Shown here: one piece after another, positions 32,727-42,245 of the stretch
Numbering within the stretch: position 1 is the first letter of the stretch
Layout of the letters: the number at the start of each line of letters is the position of its first letter
Assembly (NCBI RefSeq): GCF_001942465.1
Contig: NZ_MKJY01000563.1
Location: 1-42,245 of the forward strand
Length of the DNA stretch: 42,245 nt
Source of the DNA: Actinomadura sp. CNU-125
GTDB taxonomy: Bacteria > Actinomycetota > Actinomycetes > Streptosporangiales > Streptosporangiaceae
Direction: 5' to 3'
Notes under the pieces: generated by a model
Seen by the model: only the letters and a program-made list of their open reading frames with translations
What the model was told of the DNA's origin: nothing
The model's database searches: none
Translations under genes and position numbers: made by a program

Positions 32727-33158
32727 TCAGCCGCCCAGGCGGAAGCCCGAGTAACCGCAGGCTTCGCCGAGCTCCTGGCCGTGCTGCTGCATCTGGCTGA
32801 TGTTCGGCGTGCCGCCGGAGAGGTTGCCCGAGGACAGCTCCTTGAGGCTGTTGGCGACGGTTTCCAGGTCCGTGGCGAACGCGGAGGCGGCGGACTCGAC
32901 GTCGCCGCCGGCGTCCTGGCCTTCGCTGCGGATCTTGGAGGCGGCGTCCAGCCACTCGTTGGCGGTCTGGTCGGTGCCGCCGCCGGTGAAGGACGGGCTG
33001 CTGGAGGCGATGCCGCGCAGTTCGGTCTCGATGTTCTTGCACGCCTCGTCCTTGGCGCCACCGCCCGCGATCGAGCCGAGAGGGCCGCAGGCGGTGGAGG
33101 TGAACAGGGCGCCACCGACGGCGAGGACGCCGACCAGCTTGGTGGCAGACATGCGCAT
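32727..33158 (-). CDS. Small lipoprotein of unknown function
   Basis: 143 residues. Start ATG 33158 behind AGAAGGAG; a second ATG two codons later is possible. Lipoprotein signal MRMSATKLVGVLAVGGALF with lipobox STAC. The mature part is alanine/serine-rich and helical, with two cysteines (EACKN, EACGY) that could form a disulfide joining the two ends. No family is recognised. Confidence 0.8.
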   Translation of the reverse strand: MRMSATKLVGVLAVGGALFTSTACGPLGSIAGGGAKDEACKNIETELRGIASSSPSFTGGGTDQTANEWLDAASKIRSEGQDAGGDVESAASAFATDLETVANSLKELSSGNLSGGTPNISQMQQHGQELGEACGYSGFRLGG

Positions 33159-33342
33159 GTTTTCTCCTTCTGGGGGGTTTGGAGCTTTGGACGAGGGTAG
33201 ACCGCGCAGGTCAGTTCCGTCTTGATTACCGCTTTGGCGCCTGACGGCCACGAACGGTTCCGTGACCCGCGTCACGTCCGTCCGGGGCGGACGGAACCGA
33301 TTCGCGGACGACCGGTGGAGCCGGTACAGTATTCAGCGGCAA

Positions 33343-33415
33343 GCACCCGTAGCTCAATGGATAGAGCATCTGACTACGGATCAGAAGGTTTGGGGTTCGA
33401 ATCCCTACGGGTGCG
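33343..33415 (+). tRNA. tRNA-Arg (anticodon ACG)
   Basis: 73 bases. The acceptor GCACCCG pairs with CGGGTGC, discriminator G at 33415. The anticodon stem TCTGA/TCAGA encloses loop CTACGGA, giving ACG. The T arm TGGGG-TTCGAAT-CCCTA contains one wobble. CCA is not encoded. A -10-like TACAGT lies 12 bases upstream. Confidence 0.97.
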
Positions 33416-33426
33416 CAGCGGGTCAG

Positions 33427-33456
33427 AGGCCCCTTCCGGGATCGGGAGGGGCCTTT
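33427..33456 (+). terminator. Terminator after tRNA-Arg
   Basis: AGGCCCCTTCC pairs with GGGAGGGGCCT around a six-base loop, followed by TT. The hairpin lies between the tRNA and the phosphoesterase gene. Confidence 0.75.
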
Positions 33457-33480
33457 GGCGTTTGGGGCCGAGGAGGTCGG

Positions 33481-34307
33481 GTGCGGGTCGCGTTCGTTGG
33501 GGACGTGCACGGGTGCGTGCTTCACGCGCTCGGGGCGGCGGCGCTGTTGGCCGAGGCTCGGGGACGGCTCGACGCGGTCGTCCAGGTCGGGGACTTGGGG
33601 GCGTTCCCGTCGGTGGAGAGGTGGGACGAGGCGTCGCGGCGGTTCGGGGGTGATCATCCCGCGCAGCACGACTTCTTTCGGTTGCTCGATCCGTCGCCGC
33701 GGTTGGCCGAGGGGGTTCGGCTCGCGTTGACGCGGGTGCCGCCGGTGGTGTTCGTGAGCGGTAATCATGAAGATCACGAGTGGTTGGCGGGGCGCGAGGG
33801 GGCGGTGGATCCGCTCGGGGCGTTCGTCCATGTGCCGTGCGGGACGGTCGTGGACGTGGCCGGGTTGAGGTTCGCGTTCCTGGGGTTGATCGAGTCGGAG
33901 GGCATGGACTACGACGCGATGCCTACGCGAGGTTGCTGGACGCGGAGGCCGGGAGTGTCGATGTGCTCGTCACCCACGATGGGCCTTACGCGATGTCCAG
34001 TTATCGGGGTGTTGTGCAGGGGTCGGTGAAGATGACTGCACTTCTTGAACGTTTGCAGCCGCGGATGCACGTCAGCGGTCACTATCACCACGAGAACGGG
34101 CCTCGACGGTACGGGGCGACGGTTTCGTATGCGCTTGGTCAGTTGGTGCAGCCGAAGGTTAAGGGGGGCGAGCCGTTCAATCCTCGGCAGGAGGTCATGC
34201 CCGGGAGTATTGGGCTGCTCGACACGGAGACGTTCGAGTATGTGCGCGATTCGTGGCTCGCGGATGTTCGCGGTGACGAATTGGATCTTGTTCGGTTGCT
34301 TTCCTGA
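33481..34307 (+). CDS. Calcineurin-like metallophosphoesterase, interrupted by a one-base deletion near 33918
   Basis: Start GTG 33481 behind GGAGG. All metal motifs are visible: GDVHG (residues 7-11), VGDLG, GNHEDH, then, in the second frame, VTHDGP and SGHYHH. The frame changes after MDYDA; adding one G in GCGATGCC gives a smooth DAYARLLDAEAGSVDVLVTH. It ends at TGA 34307. The product would be a cytosolic phosphodiesterase or phosphatase of about 275 residues. The next gene is a macro-domain protein 30 bases downstream, so both may process related nucleotide or ADP-ribose substrates. Confidence 0.88.
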
Positions 34308-34337
34308 AGTGTCGGTGGCTCCGGTTAGCGTGGGGCC

Positions 34338-34799
34338 ATGCGGTACATCAAGGGGGACGCGACGTCGCCGCAGGCGAAGGGCGTGAAGATCGTCGCGCAC
34401 GTGTGCAACGATCTCGGGGGCTGGGGGAAAGGGTTCGTCCTCGCGGTGTCGCGGCGGTGGAAGGAGCCGGAGGCGGAGTACCGGGCCTGGCACCGGGCGC
34501 GGGCGAGGAACGGTTTCGGGTTGGGGGCCGTCCAGTTCGTGCAGGTGGAGCGGTACATCTGGGTGGCGAACATGGTCGCGCAGCGGGGGATCAAGCCGAG
34601 CCGGAGCGGGCCGCCGATCCGGTACGAGGCTCTCGACCGGGCGCTGGAGAAGGTCGGGGAGAGGGCGCTGGAACTGTCGGCGAGCGTCCATATGCCGCGG
34701 ATCGGGTGCGGGCTCGGGGGCGGGCGGTGGGAACTCGTGGAGCCGCTGATCGAACGGCGGCTCGTCGAACGCGGGGTGTCCGTCACCGTATATGAGTAG
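34338..34799 (+). CDS. Macro-domain protein (ADP-ribose-binding/hydrolysing)
   Basis: 153 residues. Macro-domain features: RYIKGDATSPQ at the N-terminus, the ADP-ribose loop AHVCNDLGGWGKGFVLAVSR, ANMVAQRG, and SVHMPRIGCGLGGGRWELVE, the second phosphate-binding loop. The CNDLGGWGKG form belongs to the group of bacterial Appr-1''-P/OARD1-like single-domain proteins. Such enzymes remove ADP-ribose marks or dephosphorylate ADP-ribose 1''-phosphate. It follows the phosphoesterase closely on the same strand. Confidence 0.88.
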   Translation: MRYIKGDATSPQAKGVKIVAHVCNDLGGWGKGFVLAVSRRWKEPEAEYRAWHRARARNGFGLGAVQFVQVERYIWVANMVAQRGIKPSRSGPPIRYEALDRALEKVGERALELSASVHMPRIGCGLGGGRWELVEPLIERRLVERGVSVTVYE

Positions 34800-34904
34800 G
34801 ACGCAAAAGTCGGTTCGGTCGTACGCGCGACACGAGTGTGGCTCGGGGTTTTGCGGCGGGTGGATGGTTGGGCGGTCCTATTTCCGTCTGCCCGTGGAGT
34901 GATG

Positions 34905-35786
34905 ATGAAGGAGCGGGAGGTCGTCGCGCGGCGGTTGCTGCGTTCGGCGGCCAAGGCGTCGTTCGATCCCGGTGTCGACGTCGACTGGGACGCCCCGATG
35001 GAGCCCGGGAAGTACTTCATGCCGCCCGAACGCGTGTCCCTGTACGGGACGGACGTGTGGGGGCGGCTCGACGAGGAGCGGCGCATCGAGTTGTCGCGGC
35101 ACGAGTTCGCGAGCATTACGTATGTGGGCGTCTGGCTTGAAGTGTCGCTGATGCAGCTGTTCATGCGGTTCGTCTATGACCTGGATCCGCGCAGCGCGCA
35201 TGCGCAGTTCGCGTTGACCGAGGTCGGTGACGAGACGCGCCATTCGGTGATGTTCGGCCGGTTGCTCGACCGGCTCGGCGCGCCGCGCACCCGGCTGCCC
35301 GGTGTGGTCCACCACGGCGGGCGGCTGTACAAGGCGGTCGGGGCGGGGCCTGCGATGTGGGCGACGTTCCTGGTCGGCGAGGAGGTCTTCGACCGGATAC
35401 AGCGGGCGATCATGGACGATCCGCGCGTGCAGCCGCTCGTCCGGGACGTCAGCCGGATCCACGTGATCGAGGAGGCGCGGCATGTCCGGTTCGCGCGGGC
35501 GGAGATCGTCCGGAGCATGCGGGGGCTGGGCAAGGCGCGGCTGGCGGCGCACCGGCTCACCGCGGCGCTGACGGCGACCGCGCCGGTCGGTTTCATGATC
35601 GATCCCGAGGTGTACCGGTGCGTCGGGCTGGAGCCGGAGGAGGGGCGGCGGATCGCGCTCGGGAATCCTCGCTATCGGGAGACGCTCCTGTGGATGGGTG
35701 GGAAGATCATGCCTTTCCTGGAGGAACTGGGGTTGATCGAGGGCCCCGGACGGGCGCTGTGGCGGCACACGGGTCTCGTGCGGTGA
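34905..35786 (+). CDS. AurF-like diiron oxygenase
   Basis: 293 residues; ATG 34905 is chosen over 34902 for ribosome-site spacing (GGAG, then five bases). Diiron helices carry SRHEFASITYVGVW, TEVGDETRHSVMFGRLLDR and HVIEEARHVRFARAEI, giving the Glu and His ligands of the AurF (p-aminobenzoate N-oxygenase, DUF3066) family. AurF oxidises aryl amines to nitro compounds. Many relatives in actinobacteria have no assigned substrate. No biosynthetic partner genes are next to it, so its substrate is open. Confidence 0.85.
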   Translation: MKEREVVARRLLRSAAKASFDPGVDVDWDAPMEPGKYFMPPERVSLYGTDVWGRLDEERRIELSRHEFASITYVGVWLEVSLMQLFMRFVYDLDPRSAHAQFALTEVGDETRHSVMFGRLLDRLGAPRTRLPGVVHHGGRLYKAVGAGPAMWATFLVGEEVFDRIQRAIMDDPRVQPLVRDVSRIHVIEEARHVRFARAEIVRSMRGLGKARLAAHRLTAALTATAPVGFMIDPEVYRCVGLEPEEGRRIALGNPRYRETLLWMGGKIMPFLEELGLIEGPGRALWRHTGLVR

Positions 35787-35814
35787 CGGCGGGCCCTCGG
35801 ACGAGGGCCCGCCG
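35787..35814. terminator. Terminator between convergent genes
   Basis: A perfect 13-bp stem, CGGCGGGCCCTCG with CGAGGGCCCGCCG, around GA, placed between the AurF-like gene and the convergent esterase. Confidence 0.75.
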
Positions 35815-35819
35815 GTTCG

Positions 35820-36821
35820 TTAGACGTGAGGTGCGCCGATCGCTTCCATCATCGGCTCCCAGTAGCGGTCCATCTCGGGCCGCCACGCCTCCCAGTTGTG
35901 CCAGCCGTCCTCGTAGACGTGGGCCGTGACGGGGATGTCGAGGGCGTCGAGGCGGAGCAGGAACGACTCGGTGGTGCGGCCGCACGTGACCTCGTGGACC
36001 TGCACCGATTCCTCTTCGCCGGGCGCCGGGGCGTCGTGGGGGCCGGGCAGGCCGGTGGTGCCGCTGGACACGAACAGGCCGACGCCGCGCAGGTTGCGGG
36101 CGAGGACCCATGGGTCGTGCGCGAGCCAGTTCTCGGCGTCGATGCCCGGAACGCCCCAGACGTCGGTCGCGTCCTCGGTGTCGGTGTAGAGCGCCTGCGT
36201 GAGCACCAGCATGGTCGGAATGCCCGGCATGGTCATGTGCATGACGCCGCTGGACGCCGCGACGTACTCGAAGATGCCGGGGTGCCGTCCCGCGTACGCC
36301 ATCGCGCCGCTCGCACCGGACGAGATGCCCATCGCGGCACGGGCCGTCCCGGCGTGGAAGTTGCGTTCCATGAGTTGGACGACCTCGGTGGTGTGGAACG
36401 TCTCCCACATCGGCGGGCCGCCCTCGCCGTCGTTGTACCAGTCGGTGTACGCGCCGTTGGCGGCTTCGGGCATCACGACCATGACGTCGTAGGACGCGGC
36501 GTACTCCTCGATGTCGGTGCTGCGCGTCCACGACACGTAGTTGTCGCGGCCCCCGTGGTAGGCGTACACGACGGGCCAGGTGCGTTCGGCGTCCGGCGAC
36601 CAGCCCGCGGGGACGATGACACGGGTCTTGACCTGCTCGGGCAGGCCCGGCGTGTCGATGGTGACGTCGAAGGTGCGCTCGTCCAGCCAGGTTTGGTCGG
36701 TGATGCGCGCGCCGGTGTCGGCGGGGACGGACTGGGCGGGCGGTGCGGCGGCGGCCGGGACGGGCGTCAGGACGGCCAGTAGTGCGGCGATCGCCAGCAG
36801 GGCGCGTGTTCGGGGGATCAT
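35820..36821 (-). CDS. Secreted alpha/beta hydrolase, mycolyltransferase/esterase-D-like
   Basis: 333 residues with a signal peptide (LLAIAALLAVLTPVPAAAA). The alpha/beta-hydrolase order is clear: WPVVYAYHGGRDNYVSW (oxyanion region), VMVVMPEAANGAYTDWYND, the nucleophile elbow GISSGASGAMAY and a C-terminal HVYEDGWHNWEAWRPEM with the catalytic His. The order is like the Ag85/putative esterase family (PF00756). The organism may lack mycolates, so a general secreted esterase is the safer call. It is downstream of RecQ on the same strand. Confidence 0.87.
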   Translation of the reverse strand: MIPRTRALLAIAALLAVLTPVPAAAAPPAQSVPADTGARITDQTWLDERTFDVTIDTPGLPEQVKTRVIVPAGWSPDAERTWPVVYAYHGGRDNYVSWTRSTDIEEYAASYDVMVVMPEAANGAYTDWYNDGEGGPPMWETFHTTEVVQLMERNFHAGTARAAMGISSGASGAMAYAGRHPGIFEYVAASSGVMHMTMPGIPTMLVLTQALYTDTEDATDVWGVPGIDAENWLAHDPWVLARNLRGVGLFVSSGTTGLPGPHDAPAPGEEESVQVHEVTCGRTTESFLLRLDALDIPVTAHVYEDGWHNWEAWRPEMDRYWEPMMEAIGAPHV

Positions 36822-36910
36822 GTGGAGGAAGCTAGGTTCGCCCGCGCCCCGTGATACCTCACGCGGGTAACGAATGTTCGCGTTCGGTTGTGCGTTCCGC
36901 GTGTGGATTT

Positions 36911-38744
<1,834 letters not shown>

Positions 38745-38779
38745 TCGCCCATACTAGGAGCCGCCGCCGACACCGTGCG

Positions 38780-39439
38780 TCACTTCGCCACCTTGTGGAT
38801 AACCTCCGCGGTCAGGTCGTCGAGGCCGTCGGCGACGTGGGCGGCGAGCGCCAGGGCGTCCGGGGCGGGCGGGTGCGCGGGACGCGGGATCGCGATCACC
38901 CGCATGCCCGCGGCGTGCGCGGAGCGGAGCCCGTTGGAGGAATCCTCGATCGCGACGCAGTCGGCGGCGCGGACGTTGAGCTGCGCGGCCACGGTGAGAT
39001 ATCCGTCCGGTGCCGGTTTGCCCTGGTCGACTTCCTCGGTGGAGACGGTCGCGGGGAACAGCGCGTCGACGCCGAGGTGTCCGAGGACGATGTCGATCAG
39101 GGCGCGCGGGGACGAGCTGGCGAGGCCCAGCGGGCGGAGTTCGGCCATCCGGTGGACGGCCTCGCGCGCACCCGGCAGGACGGGCAGGTGCGCGGCGTAC
39201 CGCTGCGACATGCGGTCGATCACCGCGTAGGCGACGTCGTCGGCGGACTGGCCGTCGACCAGGTCGGACGCGATGTAGCCGGCCCACTCGTCGGTGCTCA
39301 TGCCCATCATCCGCTCCTGCGTGTCCGGCAGCCAGCGCCCGCCGTGCTCGGCGACGTAGGCGCGCCGGACCTCCTCCCAGACGGGCTCGGAGTCGATCAG
39401 GACGCCGTCCAGATCGAACACGATGGACTGCAGGGGCAT
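38780..39439 (-). CDS. HAD-family phosphatase, beta-phosphoglucomutase-like
   Basis: 219 residues, intact. Motif I FDLDGVLIDSEP has the nucleophile Asp9 and Asp11. The cap domain follows. Motif II ASSSPRALI, motif III Lys in GKPAPDGYL and motif IV EDSSNGLRSAHAAGM are present. This is a subfamily I HAD phosphatase like the 2-deoxyglucose-6-phosphatase/beta-phosphoglucomutase group. It ends 35 bases before recQ on the same strand and may be co-transcribed with it. Confidence 0.92.
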   Translation of the reverse strand: MPLQSIVFDLDGVLIDSEPVWEEVRRAYVAEHGGRWLPDTQERMMGMSTDEWAGYIASDLVDGQSADDVAYAVIDRMSQRYAAHLPVLPGAREAVHRMAELRPLGLASSSPRALIDIVLGHLGVDALFPATVSTEEVDQGKPAPDGYLTVAAQLNVRAADCVAIEDSSNGLRSAHAAGMRVIAIPRPAHPPAPDALALAAHVADGLDDLTAEVIHKVAK

Positions 39440-39597
39440 GATCGTCCTCCCAGGTCGGTGTCCCCGGTGCGTACCCGGCTGAGCGAAGTAGAACCCAATT
39501 CGGGACGAATGTGGATTTTTGGATCTAGGGCACGGGTGTCTGGCATGGTGGGTTCCCTCCGTACCCCCTCCGGAGTCACAGCAGAGGAGCTCTGCAC

Positions 39598-40056
39598 ATG
39601 GTTTTCGTTGGATTCGTCCTGGTCGCGGCGGCGATCACCGCCGGCGCGGGCGTCCTGCTCGCCAACACCGGCCCGGCCCACCTGGTCGTCTTCGGCCAGG
39701 ACGTGCCGCTCGTGAGCAACGAATGGCAGGTGTTCGTCGCCGGAGCCGCGGTCGCGGCCGTCTTCGTCATCGGCATGATGATCACCTTCCTGGGCGCCGG
39801 ACGCATGCTGCGCGCCCGCCGTGACCTGCGCGACCTGCGCGATGAGCACGAGGAATCGCTCACCACCCTCGAGATGGAGAAGCGGCGGCTGGAGCGCGAA
39901 CTCGCGCGCGTCCGCCAGGGCAAGGGCGGGACGCCCCCGCCCGAGCGGCAGCCGGCCCGGCCCGGTGGCCCGCAGGTGTGGCCGCCGCACCCCGAGCCCG
40001 CCCCGGCGGGCCGCGGCCCGTCCGTCAAGTCCCCCTTCTTCGACCGGAGCGAATGA
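39598..40056 (+). CDS. LapA-type membrane protein with coiled coil and proline-rich tail
   Basis: 152 residues, start ATG 39598 behind GAGGAG. Two membrane helices (FVGFVLVAAAITAGAGVLL and WQVFVAGAAVAAVFVIGMMI) are separated by a short loop, as in the LapA/YciM-partner family. A charged coiled coil (RARRDLRDLRDEHEESLTTL, EMEKRRLERELARVRQG) and a proline-rich tail face the cytosol. Confidence 0.75.
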   Translation: MVFVGFVLVAAAITAGAGVLLANTGPAHLVVFGQDVPLVSNEWQVFVAGAAVAAVFVIGMMITFLGAGRMLRARRDLRDLRDEHEESLTTLEMEKRRLERELARVRQGKGGTPPPERQPARPGGPQVWPPHPEPAPAGRGPSVKSPFFDRSE

Positions 40057-40148
40057 GGGCGTCTCCTACCTGACGGTGAGCGTCTCGCCCCGGCAAATCG
40101 CCGCACGGGCTGATGGCGGCCCCCGGGCCGGCCGCGCATGCTGGTGAT

Positions 40149-40547
40149 GTGCGCATTCTTCTCAAGGTGGGCATCACCGCGGTCGCCCTGTGGGCCGCCA
40201 CCGCGCTGATCCACGGCATCACCGTCCAGGGCGTCACGAGCGTCGGCGACACCGCCGGCGGACGTGCGCTGACCCTCCTCGGCGTCGCCGTCGTCTTCGG
40301 CATCGTCAACGCGATCATCAAGCCGATCGTCAAGACGCTGGGCTGCGCCTTCTACGTACTGACCCTCGGCCTCATCGGCCTCGTCGTCAACGCGCTGCTG
40401 CTCTGGCTGACCAGCGAGGTCGCCGCGCGCCTCGAACTGCCCTTCCACGTCGACGGCTTCTGGGCCGCGTTCTGGGGCGCGATCGTCGTCGGCGTCGTCG
40501 GCTGGGTGCTGAACCTGTTCGTGGGCGACGGCGACGACGACGACTGA
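40149..40547 (+). CDS. Phage-holin-family (superfamily IV) membrane protein
   Basis: 132 residues from GTG 40149 (MRILLKVGIT). Four membrane helices are visible, with VVFGIVNAIIKPIVKTLGCA and YVLTLGLIGLVVNALLLWLT typical of the PF04020 family. It ends in an acidic DGDDDD tail. Despite the family name, these are usually chromosomal envelope proteins of unknown role. No phage genes are nearby. Confidence 0.87.
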   Translation: MRILLKVGITAVALWAATALIHGITVQGVTSVGDTAGGRALTLLGVAVVFGIVNAIIKPIVKTLGCAFYVLTLGLIGLVVNALLLWLTSEVAARLELPFHVDGFWAAFWGAIVVGVVGWVLNLFVGDGDDDD

Positions 40548-40572
40548 CCGACCCGCCCGTACCCCTCCGACG

Positions 40573-40605
40573 CCGCCCGAGGACGCCCGCGCGCTCCTCG
40601 GGCGG
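40573..40605. terminator. Terminator between convergent holin-like and coiled-coil genes
   Basis: CCGCCCGAGGA pairs perfectly with TCCTCGGGCGG around an 11-base loop, in the 66-base gap between convergent genes. Confidence 0.7.
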
Positions 40606-40613
40606 TTCCGTCG

Positions 40614-42245
40614 TTAACGGGTGGGTTCGTCGGGGGCGGGCGGTTCGTCCGAGGGGCTCGGGGTTTCGGATGCCGCGTCGTCGGGTGCGGCGTCCGTGAT
40701 CGTCGGGTCCGCGGTCGTCGGTTCGTCGGGTGCGGCGTCCGTGATCGTCGGGTCCGCGGTCGTCGGTTCGTCCGGCGGGACGTCCGTGATCGTCGGATCC
40801 GCGAAGGTCGTGTCCCGAGGGTCCGCGGCCGTCGAGTCGTCCGGTTCCGGGGCGTCGCCGGACGGGACGTCCGTGGCGGCACCGGCGTCGACGGCCCGGC
40901 CGAGCGGCCCGCGGGCCAGATGATCGGCGGGCTCCTCGTTCGCGTACTCGCGGTGGGCGGGCGGCCTCGCGCCGGGCGCGCCGACCAGCACCCAGCGCCG
41001 GGTCCGGACGGCGCCGACGAGGAAGTCCGCGTCCCGGACGTCGCCCACGGCGATCAACGCGTCGAACTCCGCGTCGTCCAGTGCGAAACCCGCGACCGGC
41101 GTCCCGACGACCACGTCGGCGGTGCGCAGGAGGACGCCGCCGTCGGGCGCGCGGCCGTCCAGATAGCCGGACAGTTCCTCGATGCGGGCCATCGCGCGGG
41201 ACTGGTGCGCGGCGATCGCGTCCGGCTCGGCGGACGGGTCGGAACCGCAGATCTCCTCGACGTGTTCCCGCGCGCGCGCTTCCGCGTCCTCGGCCGTCTG
41301 CAGCTCGGCGTCGCGCGCCGCCAGTTCGTCCCCCGCCTCCGTGGAGCGCCGCTCCAGCTCGGCCGACGCCGCCGCGCACGCCCCGCCGCGTCCTCGGCGG
41401 CCGCGCCGTCCCGTTCGGCCGCGGCGAGCGCCTCCTCCCGCGCCGTCCGCGCCGCCTCGGCACGCTCCTCGATCTTGCGCGCCGCCTGCTTCGCGACCCG
41501 GGCCGCAAGGCCCGCCTCCGTCGCGCGATGCACCGCCTCCGCGGCGAGCCGCGCCTGCTCACGATGCTCGGCGTCCGCCCGCTCCCGCTCCGTCGCCAGC
41601 CAGGCCAGCTCCTCGCCGAGCCGCTGCTGCGCCTCCCGTGCCGCGCCGAGCCGCGCGCCGCCGTCGGTGACGAACTGGTCGAGCCCGCGCCGCAGCCGGT
41701 CGGCCTCCTCCGCCGTGTGCCGGGTCTCCGCCGCCCGCTTCGCCGCCTCGTCGGCTCCCGCCGCCGCGCCTTCACCTCCGCGCGCATGCTCCGCAGCCCG
41801 GACGGCGGCGACGCCACGTGCAGCCGCTGCCCGAGCGACATCTTCTTCTGCATCGCCGACAGCGCCGACTCGGCCGACACCAGCCGGTAGTAGCTCGCGT
41901 GCCCCTCCGCCGCCGCGTCCGCGTCCGCCGCCATCGCCCGCTCGGCCTCGTGGACCGCCGCCGGCAACGCCTCCCGCGCCCGCTGCAGCTCGTCCGCCAG
42001 CGACTCCTCGGTCTGCCGCGCCGCCTGCATCTCGCCCTGGGCGTGCTGCGCGCGCTGTTCGAGCTCCGTGCACCGCGCGTACGCCGCGTCCGCGACGCGC
42101 GTCAGCTCCCCGGACTCCGCCGACACCGTGTCCGCCGCCGCCTGCAGCCGCGCCGCCTCCGCGAGCGGGCCCGCCAGCTCCGCCTCGGCCGCCCGCTGCT
42201 CGACGCCCAGCCGCTCGGCCTCCGCGGTCGCCTCGGCGGCCGCGC
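40614..42245 (-). CDS. Long coiled-coil protein with acidic repeat tail (5' partial, two frame breaks)
   Basis: The frame is open to the right window edge, so the N-terminus is missing. The visible part starts with Ala/Glu/Arg heptads (AAEATAEAERLGVEQRAAEA) and continues as coiled coil. The frame changes at about 41765 (from SMRAEVKARR to ADEAAKRAAETRHTAEEADR) and again at about 41385 to the frame that reads LERRSTEAGDELAARDAELQ, then ARAREHVEEICGSDPSAEPD. Both shifts fit one lost base. The last 190 residues are a compact domain (ARIEELSGYLDGRAPDGGVL, LVGAVRTRRWVLVGAPGA) followed by an acidic Pro/Thr-rich tail with 15-residue repeats. No family is recognised. A structural or envelope role is possible. 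Confidence 0.6.
40679..40813 (-). repeat. 45-nt tandem repeat in the coiled-coil gene tail
   Basis: Three units of 45 bases, each encoding ADPTITDAAPDEPTT or a close variant. Two copies are nearly identical at DNA level and one has diverged. The unit keeps the frame, so copy number can vary between strains. Confidence 0.75.

Noticed and set aside
40149..40547. Holin-family protein as evidence of a prophage
   Set aside because: This family is widespread as chromosomal membrane proteins in actinobacteria, and no lysin, tail, capsid or integrase gene is nearby.
40679..40813. CRISPR-like spaced repeats
   Set aside because: The repeats are directly adjacent, in frame and protein-coding, with no spacers and no cas genes.

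Overview
This is a roughly 42 kb, very GC-rich chromosomal window from a filamentous actinobacterium. The EspI-like MinD/ParA ATPase, the sigma factor plus CU044_5270-type pair, the many TetR/MarR/PaaX regulators, the frequent GTG starts and the benzoyl-CoA box genes fit Streptosporangiales/Thermomonosporaceae, for example an Actinomadura-like organism. That placement is inferred from gene content only. No rRNA, CRISPR array, intact transposon or intact prophage is visible. There are three tRNA genes: Ser-TGA, Ser-GCT and Arg-ACG.

Layout. 0-5 kb: the end of an EspI-like ATPase, a cupin gene, tRNA-Ser(TGA), a small membrane protein, an M15 peptidase lipoprotein, a membrane protein, and a divergent MarR/pirin pair with two palindromic operator candidates. 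5-8.5 kb: an ORC/Cdc6-like AAA ATPase behind an exact LexA (SOS) box, a strange AT-richer tract full of CTAG/CTATAG inverted repeats, then a MauE-type membrane protein overlapping a cysteine-rich double-psi beta-barrel protein. 9-13 kb: three sigma-factor modules in a row, one apparently fused to a zinc anti-sigma-like motif, a membrane segment and an extracellular domain. 13-21 kb: MerR, a class III adenylate cyclase, an SPW protein, two TetR-controlled genes (an SDR and a serine hydrolase) with clear twin operators, a benzaldehyde-type aldehyde dehydrogenase and a secreted HNH nuclease. 21.6-28 kb: an aerobic benzoate (box) operon, boxC-boxB-benzoate CoA ligase-amidohydrolase, with a convergent PaaX-type regulator. 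28-32.6 kb: a block of exporter, SDR, reductase and TetR genes that ends in a tyrosine-recombinase remnant beside tRNA-Ser(GCT), which looks like an eroded integrative element. 32.7-42.2 kb: a lipoprotein, tRNA-Arg, a metallophosphoesterase and macro-domain pair, an AurF-like diiron protein, a secreted esterase, RecQ, a HAD phosphatase, LapA and holin-like membrane proteins, and a coiled-coil protein cut by the window end.

Working together. The aldehyde dehydrogenase, CoA ligase, BoxB and BoxC could form a benzaldehyde to benzoate to benzoyl-CoA to epoxide to ring-cleavage route. The reductase BoxA and the semialdehyde dehydrogenase are not seen here. Several regulator/target pairs have operators that can be read directly in the sequence.

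Quality caveat. At least ten otherwise ordinary genes are broken by losses of one or two bases (pirin, SigE-type sigma, the fused sigma, ECF sigma, cyclase, aldehyde dehydrogenase, BoxB, metallophosphoesterase, RecQ twice, the coiled-coil protein twice). The shifts I could resolve are deletions. This pattern looks like base-loss error in the source assembly rather than biology, so I annotate those genes across the breaks.
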